Below are positions 1-6,034 of a DNA stretch of 6,034 nucleotides, piece after piece. A model generated the notes under the pieces. The model worked only from the letters and a program-made list of their open reading frames with translations. It searched no databases and was not told the origin of the DNA. The translations under genes and the position numbers were made by a program. Position 1 is the stretch's first letter; every line of letters starts with the position of its first letter. Origin of the DNA: Bacteroidales bacterium (GTDB lineage: Bacteria; Bacteroidota; Bacteroidia; Bacteroidales; JAOZMU01); assembly GCA_029934165.1 (NCBI GenBank), contig JAOZMU010000229.1, positions 1-6,034 on the forward strand, read 5' to 3'.

Positions 1-11
1 ATTAACAACTT
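1..11 (+). repeat. 11-bp direct repeat, left copy (matches the window's right end)
   Basis: The first 11 bases, ATTAACAACTT, recur exactly as the last 11 bases of the window (6024-6034). The match is visible directly. Its meaning is unclear: it could be a trimmed overlap of a circular or repeat-bounded contig, or chance in AT-rich DNA. Confidence 0.4.
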
Positions 12-209
12 AGGTTAATAAAAAGCGTAAGAACTTTTGTAAGAGTACTTATTTAAATCGGTGGAATTTTGCTGGCAAGAAAAGCAGCCTAACAAGACCC
101 TGTCGCTTCATTACGAAATTAGCGAGTAAATAAATTGGTGTGTAAATATAATCGACAATTCCAGATAAATAGTACTGGGTGTTAATTTTCTAATCTAAAT
201 TTAATTCTT
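1..209. other. Gene-poor leader upstream of the chemoreceptor gene
   Basis: This AT-rich stretch has frequent stops in all frames and no convincing gene. The longest minus-strand frame I noticed in it starting with ATG is about 20 codons (50-112). No perfect TAnnTTTG box precedes the chemoreceptor. The nearest match is TAATTTTC at 183-190, with one mismatch and no good -33 TTG partner. The sequence GTAAGA occurs twice (27-32 and 40-45). The stretch probably carries the chemoreceptor promoter and 5' untranslated region, but I cannot place either. Confidence 0.5.
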
Positions 210-1790
210 ATGAACAACATCAAAATTTCGATTAAACTGATTACTCTCGTAATACTCACATCGTCTATTATTGTATTGATAGGTCTTTACGGAGTAAGTA
301 ATTTGGCACGCGTAAACAAAGGCGTAGTGTCAATGTACAATGACAGAATTGTACCACTACAAAGATTGAAAACCGTGTCGGACTGCTTTGCCGTTGACAT
401 TGTAGATGTCAGCCACAAAATAAGAAGCGGACAAACATCGTGGCGAAAAGGTGCATCAGCCATTCAAGGTGCAATGCGTACAATTAGCACTGAATGGACA
501 GCATTTATGGGAACAGAAATGTCACCAGATGAAAAAAGAATGGCAGATGATACTGAGCTGAAAATGAAGGAGATTAAGGACGTTATCAGCGAGTTAGAGG
601 AGATATTAGATATGGAAGATACTGTGAAATTAGAGGCATTTATAAACGAAAAATTATACCAAAACATCACCCCTTTTTCTGCCAAAATCACATTTTTGAC
701 AGAACTACAATTAACAGAGGCAGATAAGATAATGAAAGAGAGCGACAAAGTTTATGTTACTGCGGAGCAAAACTCCTATATTTTAATTATTGTCGGTGTT
801 TTATTAGCAATTATTTTGTCAGTAATTATTATAACTGGTATTAATAGCGGGTTAAAACAAGCAAACAAAGCTCTCAGCAAATTATCTCAGGGGTTTCTCG
901 ACATAAAAATTCAAGATATGGGACGCGACGAAATTGGCGTGATGATGAAAAACTTGCGATTAATGATTGATAAACTTAAAGAAACAATCAGTTTTGTACG
1001 CGATTCTGCAGATAATATCGCATCAGCAAGCCAGCAACTATCGCAAGGCTCAAGCGAACAAGCCTCTTCTACCGAAGAAGTTTCATCGTCGATGGAGCAA
1101 ATGAGTGCAAACATACAGCAAAACACCGACAACGCTCAACAAACCGAGCGTATAGCCGTCAAAGCAACTTCGGACATCGAAGAGGGAAGCTCGAATGTGA
1201 ACGAAACGGTGGATTCGATGAAGTTGATTGCAGATAAAATTTCAATCATCGGCGAAATTGCCCGAAAGACAGATTTGCTTGCTATCAATGCAGCAGTCGA
1301 AGCTGCGCGTGCTAATGAAAACGGAAGAGGTTTTGCTGTTGTAGCATCAGAAATTCGCAAACTGGCGGAAAACACCCAAAAAGCTGCAAAAGAAATAGAT
1401 GAAGTTTCAAAATCCAGTGTTCGAGTTGCCGAATTATCAGGTAAACTTTTGGCTGACATTGTCCCCGATATTCAAAATACATCGCGACTTGTACAGGAGA
1501 TTTCTGCCGCAAGCATAGAGCAAAACTCTGGTACAAACCAGATTAACTCGGCTATTCAACAATTGAATCAAGTAACCCAGCAAAATGCGGCTGCCTCCGA
1601 AGAACTATCTTCGCAAGCCGACAAAATGCTTGAGATAATTGACTTTTTCCAGTTCAAGTCATACACTCGCAAAAGAAAAGTTAACGCACCAAGACTTTCT
1701 AACGTTATTAGTAAAACGACGCAACCAGAAGCCGGTATTGATTTCAATATGAACGATTCGGTGGACGATAATGGTTTTGAACGTTTTTAA
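210..1790 (+). CDS. Methyl-accepting chemotaxis protein (transmembrane chemoreceptor, 4HB sensor domain)
   Basis: This 526-residue inner-membrane chemoreceptor would sense a periplasmic signal and control CheA kinase through CheW. A short cytoplasmic start precedes TM1 (about residues 8-30). A mostly helical periplasmic region of four-helix-bundle type (about 31-187) includes the stretch YNDRIVPL. TM2 spans about 189-211, a HAMP domain about 210-263, and the coiled-coil signalling domain about 265-480. The hairpin tip is clear: ARKTDLLAINAAVEAARA (351-368) followed by GRGFAVVA (372-379). Likely methylation sites are the glutamate pairs at 289-290 (SSTEEVSSS) and 464-465 (AAASEELSS). A basic linker leads to the last residues GFERF, which fit the aromatic-x-x-aromatic pentapeptide that tethers CheR/CheB. 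The ATG at 210 puts a proper TM1 at the N-terminus; no Shine-Dalgarno sequence is evident. No che genes are adjacent. The family is certain; the ligand is unknown. Confidence 0.95.
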   Translation: MNNIKISIKLITLVILTSSIIVLIGLYGVSNLARVNKGVVSMYNDRIVPLQRLKTVSDCFAVDIVDVSHKIRSGQTSWRKGASAIQGAMRTISTEWTAFMGTEMSPDEKRMADDTELKMKEIKDVISELEEILDMEDTVKLEAFINEKLYQNITPFSAKITFLTELQLTEADKIMKESDKVYVTAEQNSYILIIVGVLLAIILSVIIITGINSGLKQANKALSKLSQGFLDIKIQDMGRDEIGVMMKNLRLMIDKLKETISFVRDSADNIASASQQLSQGSSEQASSTEEVSSSMEQMSANIQQNTDNAQQTERIAVKATSDIEEGSSNVNETVDSMKLIADKISIIGEIARKTDLLAINAAVEAARANENGRGFAVVASEIRKLAENTQKAAKEIDEVSKSSVRVAELSGKLLADIVPDIQNTSRLVQEISAASIEQNSGTNQINSAIQQLNQVTQQNAAASEELSSQADKMLEIIDFFQFKSYTRKRKVNAPRLSNVISKTTQPEAGIDFNMNDSVDDNGFERF

Positions 1791-1888
1791 GAATTTGCCA
1801 TTGTAATGCTTGTCAGGGTGCGATTTGAACTCTTATCTCGACTTTTTATGGCGAATTTCAATAATTAAACTCAAAAAAATTTCGATTA

Positions 1889-4372
1889 ATGGTGATTTAT
1901 TCTCTTGGCGAAATTTCTGCAATGGCAGGCGGGAAATTGGACGGAAACATGGACTATCAAGTTTCGGAAATATTGATTGATAGTCGTTTATACTCGGATT
2001 ATCGCCGCACATTATTTTTTGCGCTAACAGGAAAAAACCATGATGGACACGATTATATTGCCGAGCTTTTTGAGCAAGGTGTACGTTGTTTTGTTGTCGA
2101 AAAAATACCTGATAACGCAAAAAGGCTCGAAAATTGTAATTTCGTTATTGTCGAAAATACTCTTCGAGCCTTACAGATAACGGTTGCCGCCCATCGCGAG
2201 AAATTTGACGATAATTTAGTGGTTGCCATTACTGGTAGCAATGGCAAAACGTCTGTAAAAGAGTGGTTTGCACAGTTTCTGGAGCTGAGTGGAAACTCCG
2301 TAATCAAAAGCCCCAAAAGCTATAACTCGCAAGTTGGCGTTCCGCTTTCTGTTTGGCAAATTAACGATAATACAACGTGGGCTATTTTTGAGGCAGGAAT
2401 ATCAAAACCAGGCGAAATGCAAAACCTCGCGGAAATTATAAAACCAATGTGCGGGATTTTGACAAACATTGGTGAGGCTCATCAAGAGAATTTCGAATCC
2501 TACGAGGCAAAACTCAAAGAGAAACTACTGCTTTTTAAGTCGTGTTATACTGTTTTATATGGCGCAAATAGCGAGTTAATCCGACAAAATGTCGTTGCGT
2601 TTTCTGCAAAACACGATATTCGATTATATTCTTGGTCTTATGGAGCAGAAATAACTGATACTCTGAATATTACTAAGGTTGAGCCTGCCAAAAATGGGAC
2701 AAATATTTCGGCAATTTATGTAGATGACAAAAAGCAATTTCAGGTGAGTGTGTTTTTTCCTTTTGTGGACACGGCTTCGATTGAGAATTTAATTTTGATA
2801 TGGCTATTTTTTTTGACCTTTAATGCTTCGGCAGAAACTTATGATTTCTTTGCAAAATTAAAACCCATCGAAATGCGACTTCAGTTGCAAGAGGGCATAA
2901 ACAATTGTACGATAATCAACGACAGCTATAATTCTGATTTAAGTTCGCTCAGAATTGCTCTTGATTTTATGAATAGTCAGAAGCAAACAAACCAAAAAAC
3001 TGTGATTTTGTCGGATATTTTCCAGAGTGGTTTGTCGAAAAATGATTTATATTCCGAAGTTTCTAATCTCCTGAAAAAGCACAATATAACACGGATAATT
3101 GGCATCGGACACGATTTAATGGCATGCTCTGCTTTTTTTGAGAACGCCGCCTTTTATCCTGATACTCAAACGTTTGTAAGCAATTTATTTAAACATGAGT
3201 TTGCAAACGAAACAATCCTGATAAAAGGCGCACGAAAGTTTCAGTTAGAGCGAATTTCGCATTTTTTGCAGCGTCGTGTTCACCAGACAGTTTTAGAAAT
3301 AAACCTAAGCGCGATGGTCGATAACTTAAACTATTTCAGGGCGTTACTAAAACCCGAAACGAAAATTATGGCAATGGTAAAAGCTTTTTCGTATGGTAGT
3401 GGTAGCCACGAAATAGCAAACGAACTAATGCACCAACGTGTTGATTATCTTGGAGTTGCCTATGTTGACGAAGGAATCGAAATCCGAAAAGCAGGTGTCG
3501 ATTTACCAATTCTGGTTATAAACCCTGATAAGCGCGAGTTTGAAACTATGTTGGAACACAAATTAGAACCAGAAATTTACGACATCGAAGACCTGCAACT
3601 GCTCGAAACAACGGCGCAATATCTCAAAATTGAGAAAGTAAATGCGCACATTAAAATTGACACTGGCATGAATCGGCTTGGCTTTAAGGAGTTGAATATT
3701 AGTTTGTTATTGCAATTTTTTCGTCAACCAAGAACTGTCCACATAAAAAGCATTTTTTCGCATCTTGCAGCAAGCGATAGCGATTTTCATAACGAATTTA
3801 CGGAGCAACAAATCAGCCTATTTTTGAAAGTTTACGACAAAATAACAACAGTAATAGGCTATAAACCAATGCGACATATCTTAAATTCGGCAGGAATCGA
3901 ACGTTTTACAGCAGCACAATTTGACATGGTTCGGCTTGGAATTGGATTGTACGGAATTGGCTCTGAATTTCCTTCTAAACTAAAGCCAATCAGCCAATTA
4001 AAAACAGTTGTAGCCCAAGTAAAAAACGTTTCGGCAGGCGAATCTGTCAGTTATAACAGGACAAAATACGTGCATGAAACTCGGCAAATTGCTGTAATCT
4101 CAATCGGTTATGCCGATGGATTAAATCGTCGCTACGGCTTTGGAAAAGGACAAGTTTTTGTTCGAGGAAAACTTGTCCCAATAATCGGAGCTATCTGTAT
4201 GGATATGTGTATGATAGATGTTACCAACACAAGCGTACAAGCTGGAGATGAAGTTACCATTTTTGGCGAAAATCCAACAATTTCGCTTATGGCAAAAATG
4301 CTCGACACAATTCCATACGAAATTATGACAAGCATTTCGGGGCGAGTAAAAAAAGTATATTATAAAGAGTAG
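1889..4372 (+). CDS. murF-alr: Bifunctional MurF ligase / alanine racemase fusion
   Basis: This 827-residue cytoplasmic enzyme works in peptidoglycan precursor synthesis. The N-terminal half (about 1-460) is MurF, which uses ATP to join D-Ala-D-Ala to UDP-MurNAc-tripeptide. It shows the P-loop TGSNGKT (115-121), YNSQVGVPL (145-153), FEAGISKPGE (167-176), TNIGEAHQENF (192-202), a lysine-rich helix around K208 where Mur ligases carry a carbamylated lysine, and NDSYNSD (344-350). The C-terminal half (about 464-827) is PLP-dependent alanine racemase. Its PLP lysine is K498 in AMVKAFSYGSGS, followed by KIDTGMNRLGF (589-599), the probable catalytic tyrosine Y722 in SYNRTKY, and MDMCMIDV (771-778). 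The fusion thus links D-alanine supply to use of D-Ala-D-Ala; a separate Ddl ligase is still needed. Both halves look complete. The ATG at 1889 gives a normal MurF N-terminus. It lies 98 bp after the chemoreceptor gene and its stop abuts the convergent downstream gene. Confidence 0.97.
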   Translation: MVIYSLGEISAMAGGKLDGNMDYQVSEILIDSRLYSDYRRTLFFALTGKNHDGHDYIAELFEQGVRCFVVEKIPDNAKRLENCNFVIVENTLRALQITVAAHREKFDDNLVVAITGSNGKTSVKEWFAQFLELSGNSVIKSPKSYNSQVGVPLSVWQINDNTTWAIFEAGISKPGEMQNLAEIIKPMCGILTNIGEAHQENFESYEAKLKEKLLLFKSCYTVLYGANSELIRQNVVAFSAKHDIRLYSWSYGAEITDTLNITKVEPAKNGTNISAIYVDDKKQFQVSVFFPFVDTASIENLILIWLFFLTFNASAETYDFFAKLKPIEMRLQLQEGINNCTIINDSYNSDLSSLRIALDFMNSQKQTNQKTVILSDIFQSGLSKNDLYSEVSNLLKKHNITRIIGIGHDLMACSAFFENAAFYPDTQTFVSNLFKHEFANETILIKGARKFQLERISHFLQRRVHQTVLEINLSAMVDNLNYFRALLKPETKIMAMVKAFSYGSGSHEIANELMHQRVDYLGVAYVDEGIEIRKAGVDLPILVINPDKREFETMLEHKLEPEIYDIEDLQLLETTAQYLKIEKVNAHIKIDTGMNRLGFKELNISLLLQFFRQPRTVHIKSIFSHLAASDSDFHNEFTEQQISLFLKVYDKITTVIGYKPMRHILNSAGIERFTAAQFDMVRLGIGLYGIGSEFPSKLKPISQLKTVVAQVKNVSAGESVSYNRTKYVHETRQIAVISIGYADGLNRRYGFGKGQVFVRGKLVPIIGAICMDMCMIDVTNTSVQAGDEVTIFGENPTISLMAKMLDTIPYEIMTSISGRVKKVYYKE

Positions 4373-4787
4373 TTATTTTTCTGTTAGCCAAAGCATTGCA
4401 TCGGTTTCGTCATCAAAAAACTGTTGTATATACTTTGTTTCAATATTCGGAACTTCGATTTCTGTCGTCATTTGTTCAATAGAAATGGTTGTAAACAAGT
4501 CGCTTCCAATCAAAAAAGCCCAGCGTTTTGTACCTTTCACAATGATTTTTGGAAACAGAAGACCTGCCATCCATTCTTGCATATCTGGCAAAATAATATA
4601 TTCCGCACGATTGTCAGTTAAAATGTATTGTGGCGAATATTTATCAAAAACTTTCATCCATCTCAAACTTCATCAACTCGTCCGATATTTTGCTCATCTG
4701 CCAAATATTTCGCAAAATATTGGACTCTTCATTGTAATCAATCACAAGTCGCTCGCTTTGATAAATTTTTGTAAATTCAAGTTTCAT
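4373..4787 (-). pseudogene. Small STAS/SpoIIAA-like protein gene, split by a +1 frameshift
   Basis: Two overlapping minus-strand frames together look like one gene of about 137 codons. The first part starts at the ATG at 4787, reads MKLEFTKIYQSERLVIDYNE and onward for 47 residues, and stops at TGA 4644-4646. The second part, in the next frame, carries VFDKYSPQYILTDNRAEY and runs to TAA at 4373-4375. It is open from 4669, with a TTG at 4666 and an ATG at 4657. Removing one T from the run GTTTTTG (plus-strand A-run 4646-4650) joins them as MDESFDKYSPQY. The FPKII..G..RWAFL core and the ending FDDETDAMLWL resemble small Bacteroidota proteins of STAS/SpoIIAA-like fold, whose role is unknown. That family call is from memory of pattern, not a search. 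The split could be a real mutation, a homopolymer sequencing error or, less likely, programmed frameshifting. If only the 3' part is annotated, it spans 4373-4666 (97 residues, TTG start). Confidence 0.72.
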
Positions 4788-4823
4788 TTTTTGTAATTTA
4801 AGTTAGTAAATAAATTGTTATAT

Positions 4824-4831
4824 CAAAATTA
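4824..4831 (-). promoter_or_regulatory. Candidate Bacteroidota -7 promoter box for the split gene
   Basis: On the minus strand this reads TAATTTTG, a perfect match to the TAnnTTTG consensus of the primary Bacteroidota sigma factor. It lies 37 bases upstream of the ATG at 4787, which would leave a leader of about 30 bases. I find no clear TTG at the expected -33 spacing, so the call rests on the -7 box and its position alone. Confidence 0.35.
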
Positions 4832-4899
4832 TTGACACTTTTTTATCTGCTATTAGCCTAAGTTTCAATACAATATGTTTTTCAAAAATAGTATAACCA

Positions 4900-5835
4900 T
4901 TAACCGTTTGTAATAACAGTTTTGCCCAATACTTTTTCACCCTTTTCTAACGAAGATAAAGCACTTATTGCTTCATCTAAATTAACAATTTTGCCAATTA
5001 ATGGTTTAATTTTTCCGGCTGCACTTAAACTTGCTAATTCACTCAAATGCTCGTTTTTAACATTTGCCATAATAATTTTGTATTTCGAGGAAATCAGTCC
5101 GTGCAAAATATCTAACAAACCAGTAGGATTTATATTTAGAAAAATACCCTTCTTTTTTAAAATTGTTTTAGCTTTCTTATAAGACAAATTACCAACCGTA
5201 TCGAAAATAATATCAAATTGTTTATTCAGTTGATAAACGTCTTGTTTTTTGTAATCAAGGACAACATCGACACCTAATTTCTTTGCCGTTTCGGTGTTGT
5301 TTCCACTACAAATGCCTGTAACTGAGGCATCAAAGGTTTTGGCAATTTGAGTTGCAATATGCCCTACACCACCAGTGCAACCATTGATAAGTACCTCTTG
5401 GTTTTTTGCTATTTTTCCTTTTTCTTTAAGCGCAATCAAAGCCGTACCTCCAATCATTGCAAGACAAGATGCCTCTTCAAAACTAATATTTTCTGGTTTT
5501 TTTACGGTTAGGTTTTCTTTTGCAACAACAAACTCAGAAAAAGTCCCTGCTTCTTTGTATGGCAGCCACCCAAAAACATGGTCGCCTACTTTAAATTTGG
5601 TATTTCCCTCGCCATTTTTTTTCACAATGCCAGCAAAATCACAGCCAATACCTTTTGGAAACCTTGCTCCAGACATCATTTTTAATTCGCCACTACGAAT
5701 TTTCCAATCGACAGGATTTATTGATGCTGCCTTAACTTCTATCAAAATTTCATCTGCCAATGGCGATGGTTCTTCAATATTTGCAATGTTTAACTCCTCA
5801 TTACTACCGTATTGATTATAAATAATTTTTCTCAT
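4900..5835 (-). CDS. Zinc-free medium-chain dehydrogenase/reductase (NAD(P)H quinone oxidoreductase-like)
   Basis: This 311-residue cytoplasmic protein has a normal length for the quinone-reductase branch of the MDR superfamily. The N-terminal GroES-like domain (about 1-115) shows AASINPVDWKIRSG (36-49), GIGCDFAGIV (62-71) and VGDHVFG (83-89). The Rossmann nucleotide-binding domain (about 120-260) has NGCTGGVG (151-158), the loop that binds NAD(P)H, and FDTVG (211-215). The C-terminus ends with GEKVLGKTVITNG. The four-cysteine structural zinc lobe and the zinc-ligand pattern of true alcohol dehydrogenases are absent, so NAD(P)H-dependent reduction of a quinone, enone or aldehyde is likelier than zinc-dependent alcohol oxidation. 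The substrate cannot be read from sequence. The ATG at 5835 gives a standard N-terminus, with a weak AGG about 10 bases upstream. The protein is rich in lysine and poor in arginine. It appears monocistronic: 112 bp separate it from the next minus-strand gene. Confidence 0.93.
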   Translation of the reverse strand: MRKIIYNQYGSNEELNIANIEEPSPLADEILIEVKAASINPVDWKIRSGELKMMSGARFPKGIGCDFAGIVKKNGEGNTKFKVGDHVFGWLPYKEAGTFSEFVVAKENLTVKKPENISFEEASCLAMIGGTALIALKEKGKIAKNQEVLINGCTGGVGHIATQIAKTFDASVTGICSGNNTETAKKLGVDVVLDYKKQDVYQLNKQFDIIFDTVGNLSYKKAKTILKKKGIFLNINPTGLLDILHGLISSKYKIIMANVKNEHLSELASLSAAGKIKPLIGKIVNLDEAISALSSLEKGEKVLGKTVITNG

Positions 5836-5887
5836 AATCTTTTACCTATTTATTTATTTGCAATGTAAACTAAATTGAATGAAAGTA

Positions 5888-5895
5888 CAAATTTA
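5888..5895 (-). promoter_or_regulatory. Candidate -7 promoter box for the reductase gene
   Basis: The minus strand reads TAAATTTG, a perfect TAnnTTTG match, 53 bases upstream of the reductase ATG. A TTA, one base away from the -33 TTG, sits 19 bases further upstream. The predicted leader is about 45 bases. In this AT-rich DNA such boxes can occur by chance. Confidence 0.4.
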
Positions 5896-5932
5896 ACCAA
5901 AATAAAAAAGTGCATAATCACGAAAATGGCGT

Positions 5933-5957
5933 AAAAAAAAACACGGCTCGCAAGCGT
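5933..5957 (-). terminator. Weak candidate rho-independent terminator ahead of the reductase promoter
   Basis: On the minus strand, ACGCT-TGCG-AGCCGT can fold into a five-pair stem with one bulged C and a four-base loop. After one G it is followed by nine T's (plus-strand A-run 5933-5941). It would stop transcription entering from the right before the reductase promoter. The stem is short, so the call is tentative. Confidence 0.3.
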
Positions 5958-6023
5958 TAGCGTTAATGTTAAATATGGCAATAAAGTCTAAGACCTATTT
6001 TTTATGAAACGTTTAAGCTGTGA

Positions 6024-6034
6024 ATTAACAACTT
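6024..6034 (+). repeat. 11-bp direct repeat, right copy (matches the window's left end)
   Basis: The last 11 bases repeat the first 11 bases exactly, in the same orientation. No longer match can be tested because the window ends here. Confidence 0.4.

Noticed and set aside
50..112. Minus-strand 20-codon frame beginning MKRQGLVRLL
   Set aside because: Very short, with no ribosome binding site and no recognisable similarity.
104..126. Inverted repeat TCGCT/AGCGA with a 13-base loop
   Set aside because: A five-pair stem with a long loop and no T-tract is expected by chance.
1136..1459. Minus-strand frame of 107 codons inside the chemoreceptor gene
   Set aside because: It lies opposite the highly conserved signalling domain. 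Its serine- and alanine-rich composition is what the reverse of such a coiled coil gives.
1808..1845. Minus-strand stretch around GAGTTCAAATC resembling a tRNA T-loop followed by an acceptor arm, possibly a tRNA remnant or attachment site
   Set aside because: Only about two of five T-stem pairs form, no matching 5' acceptor arm, D-arm or anticodon arm is found nearby, and there is no integrase. A chance resemblance is likelier.
4485..4796. Plus-strand frame of 103 codons overlapping the split small gene
   Set aside because: It is antisense to two minus-strand segments with much more protein-like sequence and a matching promoter box, and it has no recognisable domain.
4876..4890. Palindrome TTTTTCAAAAA just after the reductase stop, considered as its terminator
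   Set aside because: It is pure A/T with a one-base loop and no following T-tract on the minus strand, so it would not form a stable terminator hairpin.
5375..5815. Plus-strand frame of 146 codons opposite the reductase gene
   Set aside because: It mirrors the codons of the clear MDR gene, and no domain is recognisable.
6004..6034. Plus-strand ATG opening a frame (MKRLSCELTT) that runs off the right edge
   Set aside because: Ten codons are too few to judge. If the ends of the window are joined, the frame meets a TAG at once.

Overview
The window looks like chromosomal DNA from a member of the Bacteroidota. The strongest sign is one long reading frame that joins MurF to alanine racemase, an arrangement typical of that phylum. 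Supporting signs are AT-rich DNA (about 35-40% GC in stretches I counted by hand), start codons without a clear Shine-Dalgarno sequence, and two upstream boxes that match the Bacteroidota -7 consensus TAnnTTTG.

Layout from left to right. Positions 1-209 are gene-poor leader DNA. Positions 210-1790 (+) encode a complete transmembrane methyl-accepting chemotaxis protein with a CheR/CheB-type docking peptide at its C-terminus. A 98-bp gap follows, then the bifunctional cell-wall enzyme MurF-Alr (1889-4372, +). The next gene is convergent and begins its stop codon at the very next base (4373-4787, -). It encodes a small protein resembling STAS/SpoIIAA-like proteins, and it is split into two overlapping frames by what looks like one extra base in a run of five T's. 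A 112-bp spacer with a promoter-like box leads to a zinc-free medium-chain dehydrogenase/reductase (4900-5835, -). Positions 5836-6034 hold that gene's probable promoter, a weak terminator-like hairpin and short repeats.

The genes do not form one pathway. MurF-Alr makes D-alanine and adds D-Ala-D-Ala to the peptidoglycan precursor. The chemoreceptor is an orphan here, with no che genes beside it. The reductase is probably a stand-alone redox enzyme. The points most worth a second look are the frameshifted gene, the chemoreceptor with a proteobacterial-looking sensor domain in a Bacteroidota context, and an 11-bp sequence shared exactly by both ends of the window. I see no CRISPR array, rRNA, intact tRNA, transposase or clearly new multi-gene system.
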